A DNA stretch of 44,447 bases, taken from an uncultured Clostridium sp. (GTDB lineage: Bacteria; Bacillota; Clostridia; TANB77; CAG-508). The notes beneath the pieces are model-generated. The model was not told where the DNA came from. It made no database searches and saw nothing but the letters and a program-made list of their open reading frames with translations. The position numbers were made by a program, and so were the translations under genes. This document shows, piece after piece, positions 1 through 9,648 of this stretch. The DNA lies in contig CAOKQZ010000014.1 of assembly GCA_948471055.1 (NCBI GenBank), positions 1 to 44,447 on the forward strand. Reading direction: 5' to 3'. How positions within the stretch are numbered: the stretch's first letter is position 1; each line of letters begins with the position of its first letter.

Positions 1-998
1 CTTCGGTTACTTTTGATGTTAAGGCTACAAGTTCGTCTCCATATACACTTGTTTTATCATCGATGGTTACTGTTACTCCACGTTTTGTTATTGTGTATGT
101 TCCATCTACAAATGTTACATTATAGTTCGTGTTGCTTGCTGTTCCTGTAATTGCATATTCTCCTACATCTGTTCCTGCTTCTTTACTTAAGGTAATTCCT
201 AAGTCGTCTCCTTCTTTTACTTCTCCTTCGGTTACTTTTGATGTTAAGGCTACAAGTTCGTCTCCATATACACTTGTTTTGTTATCAATGGTTACTGTTA
301 CTTCTCTTACTGTAATTGTGTATGTTCCATCTACAAATGTTACTTTGTAGTTTTTGTTGCTTGCTGTTCCTGTAATTGCATATGTTCCTACATCTGTTCC
401 TTCTGCTTTACTTAATGTAATTCCTAAGTCGTCTCCTTCTTTTACTGTTCCTTCGGTTACTTTTGATGTTAAGGCTACAAGTTCGTCTCCATATACACTT
501 GTTTTATCATCGATGGTTACTGTTACTCCACGTTTTGTTATTGTGTATGTTCCATCTACAAATGTTACATTATAGTTCGTGTTGCTTGCTGTTCCTGTAA
601 TTGTATATTCTCCTACATTTGTTCCTTCTGCTTTACTTAATGTAATTCCTAAGTCGTCTCCTTCTTTTACTGTTCCTTCGGTTACTTTTGATGTTAAGGC
701 TACAAGTTCGTCTCCATATACACTTGTTTTATCATCGATGGTTACTGTTACTCCACGTTTTGTTATTGTGTATGTTCCATCTACAAATGTTACATTATAG
801 TTCGTGTTGCTTGCTGTTCCTGTAATTGTATATTCTCCTACATTTGTTCCTTCTGCTTTACTTAAGGTAATTCCTAAGTCGTCTCCTTCTTTTACTTCTC
901 CTTCAGTTACTTTTGATGTTAAAGTTGCTAATTCGTCTCCATATACACTTGTTTTATTATCAATGGTTACTGTTACTTCACGTTTTATAATATTGTAA
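1..998 (-). repeat. Tandem 225-bp (75-residue) repeats inside the giant gene
   Basis: At least four consecutive copies with a strict 225-base period are nearly identical at DNA level, including silent sites. Each encodes a unit with TSVYGDELVALTSKVTEG, GDDLGITLSKAEG and NYNVTFVDGTYTI motifs, MBG-like in style. The array continues past the left edge, so the copy number is unknown. Near-identity points to recent duplication or gene conversion. Such arrays are prone to collapse in assembly. Confidence 0.9.
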
Positions 999-3900
999 GT
1001 ATTTGATGTAATTGTTCTTGTTCCACTGTGGTTTGCAACAGATACTGTTGCAATTGCTCTATAAATTCCTACATTGCTTGGTGTTCCACATGCTGTATAT
1101 AATCCTGTAACAGGATTGAATTCTTCATAGCTCATGCTTTCTACTGTGAAATCAATTGCTTTTCCATTTAAAGTTACATTTTTAACCTTATCATTTCCAA
1201 TTGCTCCACTTGTTCCATAAACAATAGCGTCTTCTGGTACTTCAATAAATCCGTTTATTGTATCGTCATCATCCTCTAATGGTTTTGGTGTAATTGTGTA
1301 TGCTTGTGATTCTAATGTTTTGGTTCCTTCATGGTTTGCAATTGTGATGGTTACAACTGCTTTATAGGTTCCTACATTTACTGGTGCCTCATCTACTGGT
1401 TGTCCCCATGTTTTTGTTTCTTCATTGTAGGTTGCATATTGAATTTTTTGTACGCTAAATTTAACTACTTCTTCATTTAATTTAACATCAGTTACATTAC
1501 TATCGGTAATTCCGATTGGACTTCCTGTATAAACTAAATCTGTTGGTGTTGTTACGGTTCCTGTTACTTTATCTCCAGCTAATTCTCCTGGTATAATGGT
1601 ATATTCTGCTGATTCTAATGTTTTGGTTCCTTCATGGTTTGCCACTGTAATCGTTACAACTGCTTTATAAGTTCCTACATTTACTGGTACATCATCTACT
1701 GGTGTTCCCCATGTTTTGGTTTCTTGATTGTAAGTTGCATATTGAATGCTTATTACTGTATAGTTTACATCATTATTATTTAATTTTACATTTGTTACAT
1801 CTTTCTCAGTAATTCCAATTCCGTTACCTGTATAGGTTAAGTCTTTTGGTGTTGCAACATTTCCTGTTACTTCATCTGGAACTAATGCTTTTGGGCTAAT
1901 AGTATATGCATCTGATTGTAATATTTTGGTTCCTGTATAGTTTGCCACTGTAATGGTTACAACTGCTCTATAAGTTCCTACATTTACTGGTGCATTATCT
2001 ACTGCTGTTTCCCAACTTGTTACGTTTCCATTTGCATCAACGTTTGCTGTTTGATATTGAATTTTTTCTACGTTAAATCTAACATTTTCTCCATTTAATG
2101 TAACATCGGTTACATTGTTATTGGTAATTCCAATTGGGCTTCCTGTATAAACTAAATCTGTTGGTGTTGTTACGGTTCCTGTTACCTCATCTGGATCTAG
2201 TGTTGCAGCCACAATGGTATAAGGTGCTGATTTTATTGTTCTTTCACCACTATGATTTGCAATTGTTAATGTCGCAATTGCTCGATAGGTTCCAATATCA
2301 CTTGGTACTTTTCCTTCTTCTAATGCTACATATTTTCCTGTTGCTAAATCGTATACTTCATAACTAATACCTTTTACAGTATAGTCTACTGGTTCTCCAT
2401 TTAATGTTACATTTGTTACATCATCTGCAGTAACTGGTCTACTTTGTCCATATGTTACAGGGCTTGTTGGTACATTTACCTTTCCTCCTACAACATCACT
2501 GTCTACTAATGCTTTTGGTGTAATGGTATATTCTGCTGATTCTAATGTTTTTGTTCCTGTATGGTTTGCAACGGAAATCATTACAACTGCTTTGTATGTT
2601 CCTACATTTACTGGTACATCGTTTGTTGGTGTTCCCCATGTTTTCGTTTCTTCATTATAAGTTGCATATTGAATGCTTTCTACTGTATAAGCTACTTCTT
2701 TATCATTTAATTTAACTTCACTTACATAAGTATTATCAATTCCAATTGGACTTCCTGTATAGGTTAAGTCTGTTGGTGTTCCTACTTTTCCTGTTACTTT
2801 ATCTGCTTCTTCTAATGCTTTTGGTGTAATGGTATATTCTGCTGATTCTAATGTTTTTGTTCCATCATAGTTTGCAACTTTGATTGTTACAACTGCTTTA
2901 TATTTTCCTACATTAACTGGTTGTGTCGCTTCCGCTACTCCCCATTCTTTTGTTTCTTCATTATAAGCTTTATATTGAATGGTTACTACATCAAATTTAA
3001 CTGCTGTTCCATTTAATTTAACATCGGTTACATAGGTCTTATCAATTCCAATTGGGTTTCCTGTATAAACGGTGTTGCTTGGTACTCCTACATTTCCTGT
3101 TACATTATCTGGTACTAATGTTCCTGCAGTAATGGTATATTCTGCTGATTCTAGTACTTTTGTTCCAGTATGGTTTGCAACTTTGATTGTTACAACTGCT
3201 TTGTATGTTCCTACATTTACTGGTACATCGTTTGTTGGTGTTCCCCATGTTTTCGTTTCTTCATTATAAGTTGCATATTGAATGCTTTCTACTGTATAAG
3301 CTACTTCTTTATTGTTTAATTTTACATCTTTTACATTAGCGTCTGTAATTCCAATTGGATTACCTGTATAGGTTAAGTCTGTTGGTGTTGTTACTGTTCC
3401 TGTTACCTCATCTGGAACTAATGCTTTTGGAGTAATGGTATATCCTACTGATTCAATTGTTCTTACTCCGCTATGGTTTGCAACTGTAATTTCTACAACT
3501 GCTTTATAAGTTCCTACATTTATTGGTGCATCAGCTACTGGTGTTCCCCATGTTTGTGTTTCTTCATTATAAGCCCTATATTTAATACTTTCAATTGTAT
3601 ATGCTATTTCATTTCCATTTAATGTTACATTGCTTACATTACTTTCTGTAATTCCAATTCCACTTCCTGTATAGGTTGTGTTACTTGGTGGTGTTACTAA
3701 ACCTGCTACGGTGTCATTTACATCATCTAATGGTTTTGCAGTAATATTAAAGGTTTTTAGTGTTGTTGTTGGTAATGCTTCATAGTATTTTCCTTCATCT
3801 ACACTTAAAGCTACTATATAAGTTCCAACTTCTGTTGGCATTTCTTCACCTAAAGGTAGAATGGTTGGAACATTTCCTTCACCCATTACAATTTTACTAT

Positions 3901-6900
3901 AAGTTACATGAATTTCAGATGTTTCTACTTTTACTCCTGTTTTTGGAGTTACTACGATTGGAGTTGTTTTTCCAAATTCCATATTCGTAGGGATTGTATA
4001 ATCGAAATCTTCAATTGATAAATCATCTTTTTCTACTGTAATTGTGATTGGTTCACTCGATTTTGCTACATAGTTTCCATCGGTGGTTGCTCCAAAGGTT
4101 ACAGTAATGGTTGCTTGTCCTGCTCCATTTAATGTAACTTTTCCATTTTCGTCCACACTTAATACAGATGGATTACTGCTTGTATAAGTAACTTGTCCAT
4201 CTCCTTTGATTGCATTTATATTTGATACTGTAATAACAGGTGCATTTTCTGTCATTTTTACGTTTATAAGGTTAATTGTCACTTCTGGTGTTGGTTGTGC
4301 TTCTGCTGTAATTGTATATTTTCCTAATACGGTAGAAGATAATGCATAGTAATGTGTTCCTTCTGCCACTGTTACACTTACACGGTAAGTTCCTTTATCG
4401 GTTGGTACAGCATCTCCTACTAATGTTTCTGATACAATATCTGTTCCATCAATTAATTTTTCATAAATTACTTTAATATTTCCAATTGCATTTTCACCAT
4501 ATTTTTCTACTAACTCTTCTTTTAATGCCACTTCGATTCCTGTTGGATTTTCTTCATATGGTTTTGTTTCTGGAATATCATAAGCAAGATGTTCTTTTGT
4601 TAAAGTATCTTTTAATACGGTTACTTTAATTGGATCACTTGACATTTCACTATAGTTTGCAGTTTGTCCAAAGGTTACAGTAATGGTTGCTTCTCCTGCT
4701 CCAACTAATGTAACTTTTCCATCTGTAGCTATGGTTAATACATTTTCATTACTACTTGTATAAGTAATATTTCCGCTCTCTTTTGGTGCATTGGTTACAC
4801 TAATTTGTGGTGCATTTTCTGTTATTTTTACTTCTATTGGTGTTACTGTTACTTGTGGTTTGTCTTGTGGCTTTTTCGTAATTTGGTATGTTCCTAAAAC
4901 CTCACTAAATCCATTATAGTGGGTTCCTCCTGTTACATTTACAATTACTTCATAAGTTCCTACTTCTGTTGGTATTCCGTCAAATGGTTTTCCATCTTTT
5001 TTATAACTTACTGTTATTTCTCCATATTTTGCGTCTTGTGTTTTTCCATCTTTATCGGTTACTGAAATTCCTTGTGGTTCTCCAGTATACATTTTATCTT
5101 CTAATGTATAATCATAGATAAAATCTCCATTTTCTCCTGTTTCGAAATCTGCTTTTGTTACAGTTACTGTAATTGGATCGCTTGAAGTTTCACTATAATT
5201 ATCGGTTGCTCCAAATGTTACCGTAATTTGAGCACTACCTGCTTTTAATATTGTAATATTTCCATTTTCATCTATTGTTAATACAGATGGATCACTACTT
5301 GTATAAGTAATGTTTCCATTTTCTGCTGGTGTATTTTTTACATCAATTACTGGGGCAGAATCTACCATTGTTACGCTTTGTGGTGTTACAGTTACATCTG
5401 GTTTTACTTGTCCTTGGGCAGTAATTGTGTATGTTCCTAAAACCTCACTAAATCCTTTATAGTGGGTTCCCTCTGCTACATGTAATGTTACTTCATAGGT
5501 ACCTGCTGCGCTTGGTACTACTCCTTCTCCTAATTCTGTTCTATTTCCATCTTTATCAATTTTTACATAGGTTACTGAAATATTACCAATTGCTCCAGTT
5601 CCAAAAGCTAATACTTCTTCTTTTGCGGTTACTTCTGGAATTCCTTGTGGATTTCCTGTAAATCCTTTTGTTGTTAAATCGTAGTTAAAGTTTTCTTTTG
5701 TTAAAGTATCATCTTTGGATACTGTAACTAGTACTTCATCACTTACATTTTGTGTATAGTTTGCTGTTCCTCTATAAGTTACAGTAATATTTGCTTCTCC
5801 TACACCATGTATTGTGATTTTTCCTGTTTGGTCGATGGTTAATACATCTGTGTTACTACTTGCATAGTAGATAACACCATCACCATTTTCCTCTGGTGCA
5901 TTTGTTAAAGTAAGTACTGGTGCTGATTTTGTAATAAATGTTGTGTATTTATCTAGAGTAAAGGTTGGTTTTGGTTGTTGTAATGGATTAATTTTGTAAG
6001 TTCCTAAAGATGTTTTGGTAAGCGCATTATATTGAGTTCCTCCTGTTACTTCTACAAATACTTCATATGTACCTACATTTTTTGGTGTTCCTGTAACTGG
6101 TGTTTTACTTCCATCTTCATTTACTTTTTCATAGCTTACTTTAATTTCTCCATATTCTGCTGAAGTTGTATTTCCTGCTTTATCTGTTACTGTAATTCCT
6201 TGTTCTTGGTTGTTATATGTTTTATTTGCAATTGTATAAGTTAATAGACTAGTACTAAAGTCACCTTTTCCTACAGTAATTCTAATTGGTGTTCTCACTG
6301 TTTGGCTATAGTTTCCATCGGTACTTCCAGTAAATGTAACCGTAACATTTGCACTACCTACTTTTAATAAGGTAATCTTTCCATTTTCGTCTACTGTTAA
6401 TACAGATGGATCGCTACTTGTAAAAGTAACATGTCCATCTCCTAAAGGTGCATTGTTTACTACTACTTTTAGTTCTTTACTTTCGCTTAATTTTACGTTT
6501 GTATCATTATAAGTAACACTTGGAGTTGGTTGTGGTTTTGCTATAATTTCATAGGTTCCTAAACTAATTGGTCCAAATGCTTCATAATCGGTCCCTTGTG
6601 GTCCGCTTACTACTACTTCATAAACACCTTTGTTTTTTGGTGTTCCTTCGACTGGTGTTTTTGTTCCATCACTATTTACTTTATTATATGATACACTAAT
6701 ATTACCAGCACCTGAAATTGAAGTTACACTTACCCCTTGTTCTCTTGTGTTATATACTAATTTTGTAGTTCCATCTAAGTTAATACTAGTTTCAAAGTTA
6801 TTTGCTTGTAAAGTTTTTCTCTTTACCGTAAAACTTTGCGTTTTTACTGTTTTGTTTCCTGCTTTATCAGTTGCCGTAAAAGTAACGGTATAAGTTCCTG

Positions 6901-8248
6901 CTACATTTACATTAATATTATCTGTAATTACAACATTAGTTGCTCCATCATAAGCATCATTGGCAGTTGCTTTAAATTCTGGTTTTGTTCCTTTTACAAA
7001 CATTTCATAAACATTGTTTGCATTGATTGTAATAACAGGTCCTGCTTGATCTCTAACATGAACTGTTCTTGTTTTTGTTGATTTATTTCCTCTTGAATCG
7101 GTTGCTGTATATACAACCGTATAATCACCTACTTTTGATGTATTTACATTGTTGCTTGTGATTTCAATTTTGGTTGTTAATTTTTTGTCTGTATCATATA
7201 TGTCTTTTGCTGTTGCGCCTGCATCTTTATATGCAGTACTACTTACAGGAATGGTTATTTCTGTATTTCCTACTAAAGTAATTACTGGAGGTGTTGTATC
7301 TTTTACTTTTACTGTAAAAGTTTTCGTTTTTCCTCTATAAGTAACAGTAATTACTTGTGCATCTGACAATTCATTTGAATTAAAGCCTTTTGTATTATTT
7401 GCATTTAGTGCTATTCTTTCGGTTGCACCTGAAGCTTTGTGTACGTTAATATAGCCCCCACTAAAATTAAAGGCTTCTTTATATTCGTATTCTTTTTTTA
7501 GACTTGTTATATCTAAATCAATTGATTGTACATAATCTACAATATTATATTCTCTTGTAAACGTTTCTGATTTATTTAAACTTGCATCCCAAGTATAGAA
7601 TTGGAAATACCATTTTCCAAGTGTGTTCGGTACTTGGGTTGATATAGTATCTTTTTGATATAATACTGTATATTTAGTAGAATCTGTTGTATTTTGTACC
7701 CATCGATACGCAACAAGACAAACACCAGTTGCTGGTGTACCTTGGTCGATTGCTTTTACTTTAATTGTTTTTCCTAATTCTATATTTGCATTATTCTTTG
7801 GTAATTCTTGTTCATTTGATAATACAAATGTAGAAGGCGTTGTATCAGCTACTCCACTTAAAGAGTCTACTACATAATAAGGCATTCTTGCCCATGGTGT
7901 TCGATTTCCAGCAGCATCAATTGCACATGCCATTAGCATGTGTACTCCTGGAGTGCTTGGTGCCTGTATGTTTACTCTTTTTGTATGCAATGGAGATGAT
8001 GCATAGTTAAGAACTTGTTCTGTCGCACCTCCTAAATCATAATCCCAATAGTATCTAATTTCGGTTACTCCGTTTTCATCATCTACATAGATACCTACTT
8101 GAGATGATTTTAAAATCTCTCCTGCATTTTGGTAAAATGTAAGTCTTGGAGCTGTGGTATCGGCTGCAAACACGCCAATTCCTATTGCTCCAACGCTTAT
8201 AATAGCTGCCATTACAATAATTATAATATTTCTAATTTTCTTATTCAT
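1..8248 (-). CDS. Giant repeat-rich secreted/surface protein (3' end beyond window)
   Basis: The reading frame is open from an ATG at 8248 to the left edge, 2749 codons without a stop; the C-terminus and any anchor are missing. A strong AGGAGGT site sits 6 bases before the start. Residues 1-28 are a signal peptide (MNKKIRN, a long hydrophobic run, then VFA-A). Next come Ig-like or Bacterial-Ig modules with DTTPPVITL and GTYTVTFTATDKAGNK motifs (about residues 310-480). Then alternating BIG2-like (SSNPSVLSVDENGKVT) and MBG-like modules (about 480-1500), roughly nine YDG/Ig-like units of ~100 residues (about 1500-2410), and near-identical 75-residue MBG-like units to the edge. The protein is Thr/Val/Asn-rich with few Cys. 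Likely role is an extracellular stalk or adhesin; ligand unknown. It is transcribed alone from its own promoter. Family names are from memory, but the repeats are visible. Confidence 0.9.
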   Translation of the reverse strand, partial: MNKKIRNIIIIVMAAIISVGAIGIGVFAADTTAPRLTFYQNAGEILKSSQVGIYVDDENGVTEIRYYWDYDLGGATEQVLNYASSPLHTKRVNIQAPSTPGVHMLMACAIDAAGNRTPWARMPYYVVDSLSGVADTTPSTFVLSNEQELPKNNANIELGKTIKVKAIDQGTPATGVCLVAYRWVQNTTDSTKYTVLYQKDTISTQVPNTLGKWYFQFYTWDASLNKSETFTREYNIVDYVQSIDLDITSLKKEYEYKEAFNFSGGYINVHKASGATERIALNANNTKGFNSNELSDAQVITVTYRGKTKTFTVKVKDTTPPVITLVGNTEITIPVSSTAYKDAGATAKDIYDTDKKLTTKIEITSNNVNTSKVGDYTVVYTATDSRGNKSTKTRTVHVRDQAGPVITINANNVYEMFVKGTKPEFKATANDAYDGATNVVITDNINVNVAGTYTVTFTATDKAGNKTVKTQSFTVKRKTLQANNFETSINLDGTTKLVYNTREQGVSVTSISGAGNISVSYNKVNSDGTKTPVEGTPKNKGVYEVVVSGPQGTDYEAFGPISLGTYEIIAKPQPTPSVTYNDTNVKLSESKELKVVVNNAPLGDGHVTFTSSDPSVLTVDENGKITLLKVGSANVTVTFTGSTDGNYSQTVRTPIRITVGKGDFSTSLLTYTIANKTYNNQEQGITVTDKAGNTTSAEYGEIKVSYEKVNEDGSKTPVTGTPKNVGTYEVFVEVTGGTQYNALTKTSLGTYKINPLQQPKPTFTLDKYTTFITKSAPVLTLTNAPEENGDGVIYYASSNTDVLTIDQTGKITIHGVGEANITVTYRGTANYTQNVSDEVLVTVSKDDTLTKENFNYDLTTKGFTGNPQGIPEVTAKEEVLAFGTGAIGNISVTYVKIDKDGNRTELGEGVVPSAAGTYEVTLHVAEGTHYKGFSEVLGTYTITAQGQVKPDVTVTPQSVTMVDSAPVIDVKNTPAENGNITYTSSDPSVLTIDENGNITILKAGSAQITVTFGATDNYSETSSDPITVTVTKADFETGENGDFIYDYTLEDKMYTGEPQGISVTDKDGKTQDAKYGEITVSYKKDGKPFDGIPTEVGTYEVIVNVTGGTHYNGFSEVLGTYQITKKPQDKPQVTVTPIEVKITENAPQISVTNAPKESGNITYTSSNENVLTIATDGKVTLVGAGEATITVTFGQTANYSEMSSDPIKVTVLKDTLTKEHLAYDIPETKPYEENPTGIEVALKEELVEKYGENAIGNIKVIYEKLIDGTDIVSETLVGDAVPTDKGTYRVSVTVAEGTHYYALSSTVLGKYTITAEAQPTPEVTINLINVKMTENAPVITVSNINAIKGDGQVTYTSSNPSVLSVDENGKVTLNGAGQATITVTFGATTDGNYVAKSSEPITITVEKDDLSIEDFDYTIPTNMEFGKTTPIVVTPKTGVKVETSEIHVTYSKIVMGEGNVPTILPLGEEMPTEVGTYIVALSVDEGKYYEALPTTTLKTFNITAKPLDDVNDTVAGLVTPPSNTTYTGSGIGITESNVSNVTLNGNEIAYTIESIKYRAYNEETQTWGTPVADAPINVGTYKAVVEITVANHSGVRTIESVGYTITPKALVPDEVTGTVTTPTDLTYTGNPIGITDANVKDVKLNNKEVAYTVESIQYATYNEETKTWGTPTNDVPVNVGTYKAVVTIKVANHTGTKVLESAEYTITAGTLVPDNVTGNVGVPSNTVYTGNPIGIDKTYVTDVKLNGTAVKFDVVTIQYKAYNEETKEWGVAEATQPVNVGKYKAVVTIKVANYDGTKTLESAEYTITPKALEEADKVTGKVGTPTDLTYTGSPIGIDNTYVSEVKLNDKEVAYTVESIQYATYNEETKTWGTPTNDVPVNVGTYKAVVMISVANHTGTKTLESAEYTITPKALVDSDVVGGKVNVPTSPVTYGQSRPVTADDVTNVTLNGEPVDYTVKGISYEVYDLATGKYVALEEGKVPSDIGTYRAIATLTIANHSGERTIKSAPYTIVAATLDPDEVTGTVTTPTDLVYTGSPIGITNNNVTDVTLNGENVRFNVEKIQYQTANVDANGNVTSWETAVDNAPVNVGTYRAVVTITVANYTGTKILQSDAYTISPKALVPDEVTGNVATPKDLTYTGNGIGITEKDVTNVKLNNNDVNYTVISIQYATYNQETKTWGTPVDDVPVNVGTYKAVVTITVANHEGTKTLESAEYTIIPGELAGDKVTGTVTTPTDLVYTGSPIGITDSNVTDVKLNEEVVKFSVQKIQYATYNEETKTWGQPVDEAPVNVGTYKAVVTITIANHEGTKTLESQAYTITPKPLEDDDDTINGFIEVPEDAIVYGTSGAIGNDKVKNVTLNGKAIDFTVESMSYEEFNPVTGLYTACGTPSNVGIYRAIATVSVANHSGTRTITSNTYNIIKREVTVTIDNKTSVYGDELATLTSKVTEGEVKEGDDLGITLSKAEGTNVGEYTITGTASNTNYNVTFVDGTYTITKRGVTVTIDDKTSVYGDELVALTSKVTEGTVKEGDDLGITLSKAEGTNVGEYTITGTASNTNYNVTFVDGTYTITKRGVTVTIDDKTSVYGDELVALTSKVTEGTVKEGDDLGITLSKAEGTDVGTYAITGTASNKNYKVTFVDGTYTITVREVTVTIDNKTSVYGDELVALTSKVTEGEVKEGDDLGITLSKEAGTDVGEYAITGTASNTNYNVTFVDGTYTITKRGVTVTIDDKTSVYGDELVALTSKVTE
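1000..3750 (-). repeat. Diverged ~100-residue YDG/Ig-like repeats
   Basis: About nine units with a period near 300-310 bases lie in the same reading frame. Each has a VGTYKAVVTI-type strand, an NHTGTKTLESAEYTI-type strand and a linker with VGTPTDLTYTG. They are more diverged than the 75-residue array, so this is the older expansion. All are coding, in frame and without spacers. Confidence 0.8.
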
Positions 8249-8309
8249 GGCTTACCTCCTAAATGTTTCTTAATATATTTTTTTCTTTCGCATAGTTATG
8301 CTCTTTTAT

Positions 8310-8338
8310 ATTATATAACAAATTTTGCCATGAGTCAA
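8310..8338 (-). promoter_or_regulatory. Promoter of the giant surface gene
   Basis: On the minus strand TTGACT (8338-8333) and a perfect TATAAT (8315-8310) are separated by exactly 17 bases. This is a strong sigma-A type promoter. The predicted 5' leader is about 55 bases and ends in the AGGAGGT site of the giant gene. Confidence 0.8.
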
Positions 8339-8402
8339 CATTTATGTCCCCTATTTTTAGTAAAAATATATTTTTTATACAAATTTACATATTTTACCCA
8401 AC

Positions 8403-8431
8403 AAAAAAAGCAGTCAATGACTGCTTTTTTT
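8403..8431 (-). terminator. Intrinsic terminator after the repeat-tail secreted protein
   Basis: GCAGTC and GACTGC arms with a three-base loop are flanked by A7 on one side and T7 on the other. The symmetry lets it act on both strands. On the minus strand it ends the 8451-9281 gene and isolates the promoter of the giant gene. Confidence 0.85.
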
Positions 8432-8450
8432 GTAGCTAACTATTTATGGC

Positions 8451-9281
8451 TTATGGCGCTGTGTCGGGATCTACAATCCCAGTATTACCTGGGTCTGTAT
8501 CAGGAGGAGTATCCTGTCCCCCATCAATAATTCCTAGGTTACCTGGGTCCTCATCTACAGGAGGGATATCATCCTGACCGTTTCCGTCATCGGTGTCGGT
8601 GTTGCCACCATTTCCGTCATCCGTGTCGGTGTTGCCACCATTTCCGTTATCGGTGTCGGTGTTGCCACCATTTCCGTCATCGGTGTCGGTGTTGCCACCA
8701 TTTCCGTTATCGGTGTCGGTGTTGCCACCATTTCCGTCATCGGTGTCGGTGTTGCCACCATTTCCGTCATCCGTGTCGGTGTTGCCACCATTTCCGTTAT
8801 CGGTGTCGGTGTTAGTGTTGCCACCGTTTCCGGTATTGCGGCTGCTAGTGTCAACATTTTTAGCTTTGTACGTATAAGGTTTTACTTTTACAATCACCTC
8901 ATCGTACAAAACTCCACTCTCGGTGGTAAACGAACACCGTAGATACCCTTCGGTATCTAAAGTAGCATCCTTGAATGTCCCTTTAATAAAGTTGGCATCC
9001 AAGGTTAACTGGTCCCATCCACTTGTTAAAGTAGAATTCACACAAAAAAGTGCTTTTTCTACTGTAGTCGAAGAATATATCACCTGCCCATTTTCATCAT
9101 GTCTAATGAAATATCCTTCTCCACACTGCTTGTAGTAACCTTCCTTCAGCTCTACGAGCTGAATATTCTCAGTCTCTACTACCGGCTGTGCAGCTTCTGC
9201 TGCTTTTACCTGCATAGGAAGCATCAGTGCCATTGCCATCATTGCCATCATTGTTGTAAAAAATTTTCTTGTTTCTTTCAT
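8451..9281 (-). CDS. Secreted protein with GNGGNTDTD repeat tail
   Basis: 276 residues from the ATG at 9281. An in-frame ATG five codons upstream is less likely, because the GGAGG site lies between the two and is well spaced only for 9281. The N-terminus is a signal peptide (MKETRKFF, a Met/Ala-rich core, then VKA-AEAA). A unique domain of about 110 residues follows (YYKQCGEGYFIRHDENG, YLRCSFTTESGVLYDE), then about eight 10-residue GNGGNTDTD(N/D) units and an acidic Pro/Asp tail ending DPDTAP. No LPXTG or membrane anchor is seen, so it is probably released or held by binding. I recognise no family. It lies beside and co-directional with the giant surface gene, each with its own promoter. Confidence 0.85.
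   Translation of the reverse strand: MKETRKFFTTMMAMMAMALMLPMQVKAAEAAQPVVETENIQLVELKEGYYKQCGEGYFIRHDENGQVIYSSTTVEKALFCVNSTLTSGWDQLTLDANFIKGTFKDATLDTEGYLRCSFTTESGVLYDEVIVKVKPYTYKAKNVDTSSRNTGNGGNTNTDTDNGNGGNTDTDDGNGGNTDTDDGNGGNTDTDNGNGGNTDTDDGNGGNTDTDNGNGGNTDTDDGNGGNTDTDDGNGQDDIPPVDEDPGNLGIIDGGQDTPPDTDPGNTGIVDPDTAP
8581..8820 (-). repeat. 30-bp tandem coding repeat, about eight copies
   Basis: A strict 30-base period encodes GNGGNTDTD(N/D). Copies differ only at one or two positions, mainly GTC/GTT and CGG/CCG. The length is a multiple of three, so changes in copy number alter the linker without shifting the frame. This is typical of length-variable surface protein linkers. Confidence 0.9.
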
Positions 9282-9439
9282 TTTTTGTTCCTCCATCTAC
9301 AAATTATTGTTTTATAGTTTATATACGATAAAATGCCTTTCACAATACTTACGATAAAAACCCAAAGTCGATTTTTATCAAAATGTAAGCGTAGCTATTT
9401 AGCATATTATTTTTGCGGTCAGTGCCGTATCTATTTATT

Positions 9440-9468
9440 ATTATACAATATTATCCAAAAAAAGTCAA
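9440..9468 (-). promoter_or_regulatory. Promoter of the repeat-tail secreted protein
   Basis: TTGACT (9468-9463) and TATAAT (9445-9440) are 17 bases apart on the minus strand. The predicted leader is unusually long, about 150 bases. It contains a GATAAAAA / TTTTTATC hairpin near 9350-9382, so control after initiation is possible. I do not match the leader to a known riboswitch. Confidence 0.75.
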
Positions 9469-9525
9469 CTCATATCAATTTTGTGTATGAGTTTTTTGTA
9501 TATCAATTTTGTGGTAACTCATATC
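9467..9525. repeat. Paired direct repeats upstream of the 9440 promoter
   Basis: AACTCATATC occurs at 9467-9476 and 9516-9525, and ATATCAATTTTGTG at 9472-9485 and 9500-9513. The first copies overlap or abut the -35 box of the secreted-protein promoter. An activator or repressor site is plausible. On the plus strand ACTCATA/TATGAGT followed by T6 also resembles a weak terminator. Confidence 0.5.
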
Positions 9526-9600
9526 GTTACAAAGAATGGCACTAACTCTAATTGACGATATTTTCTTAGCCTGTTATCTTACCTATTTTATCATTCATTC

Positions 9601-9634
9601 AAACACAAAAACAGAGTAGATTTCTCTACTCTGT
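9601..9634 (-). terminator. Intrinsic terminator after ssb
   Basis: A perfect 10-base stem (ACAGAGTAGA / TCTACTCTGT) with a four-base loop is followed on the minus strand by TTTTGTGTTT. It lies 15 bases past the SSB stop codon. Confidence 0.85.
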
Positions 9635-9648
9635 CTTACTATTTTTTC

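Noticed and set aside
129..998. Series of similar plus-strand ORFs with a 225-base period
   Set aside because: They are antisense shadows of the repeat array in the giant minus-strand gene. They lack ribosome-binding sites, and the minus frame is open for the whole 8.2 kb.
8581..8820. CRISPR array
   Set aside because: The 30-base units are contiguous with no spacers and are in frame within a secreted protein. The 225-base array is likewise coding. No cas genes are present.
8555..8877. Repeat ORFs on both strands over the 30-base array
   Set aside because: The repeat length is a multiple of three, so all frames stay open. Only the 8451-9281 frame has a signal peptide, ribosome-binding site, promoter and terminator.
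9282..9432. Cyclic-di-GMP or other known riboswitch in the long leader of the secreted protein
   Set aside because: The conserved core of known classes could not be found. Only a simple A/T-rich hairpin is visible.
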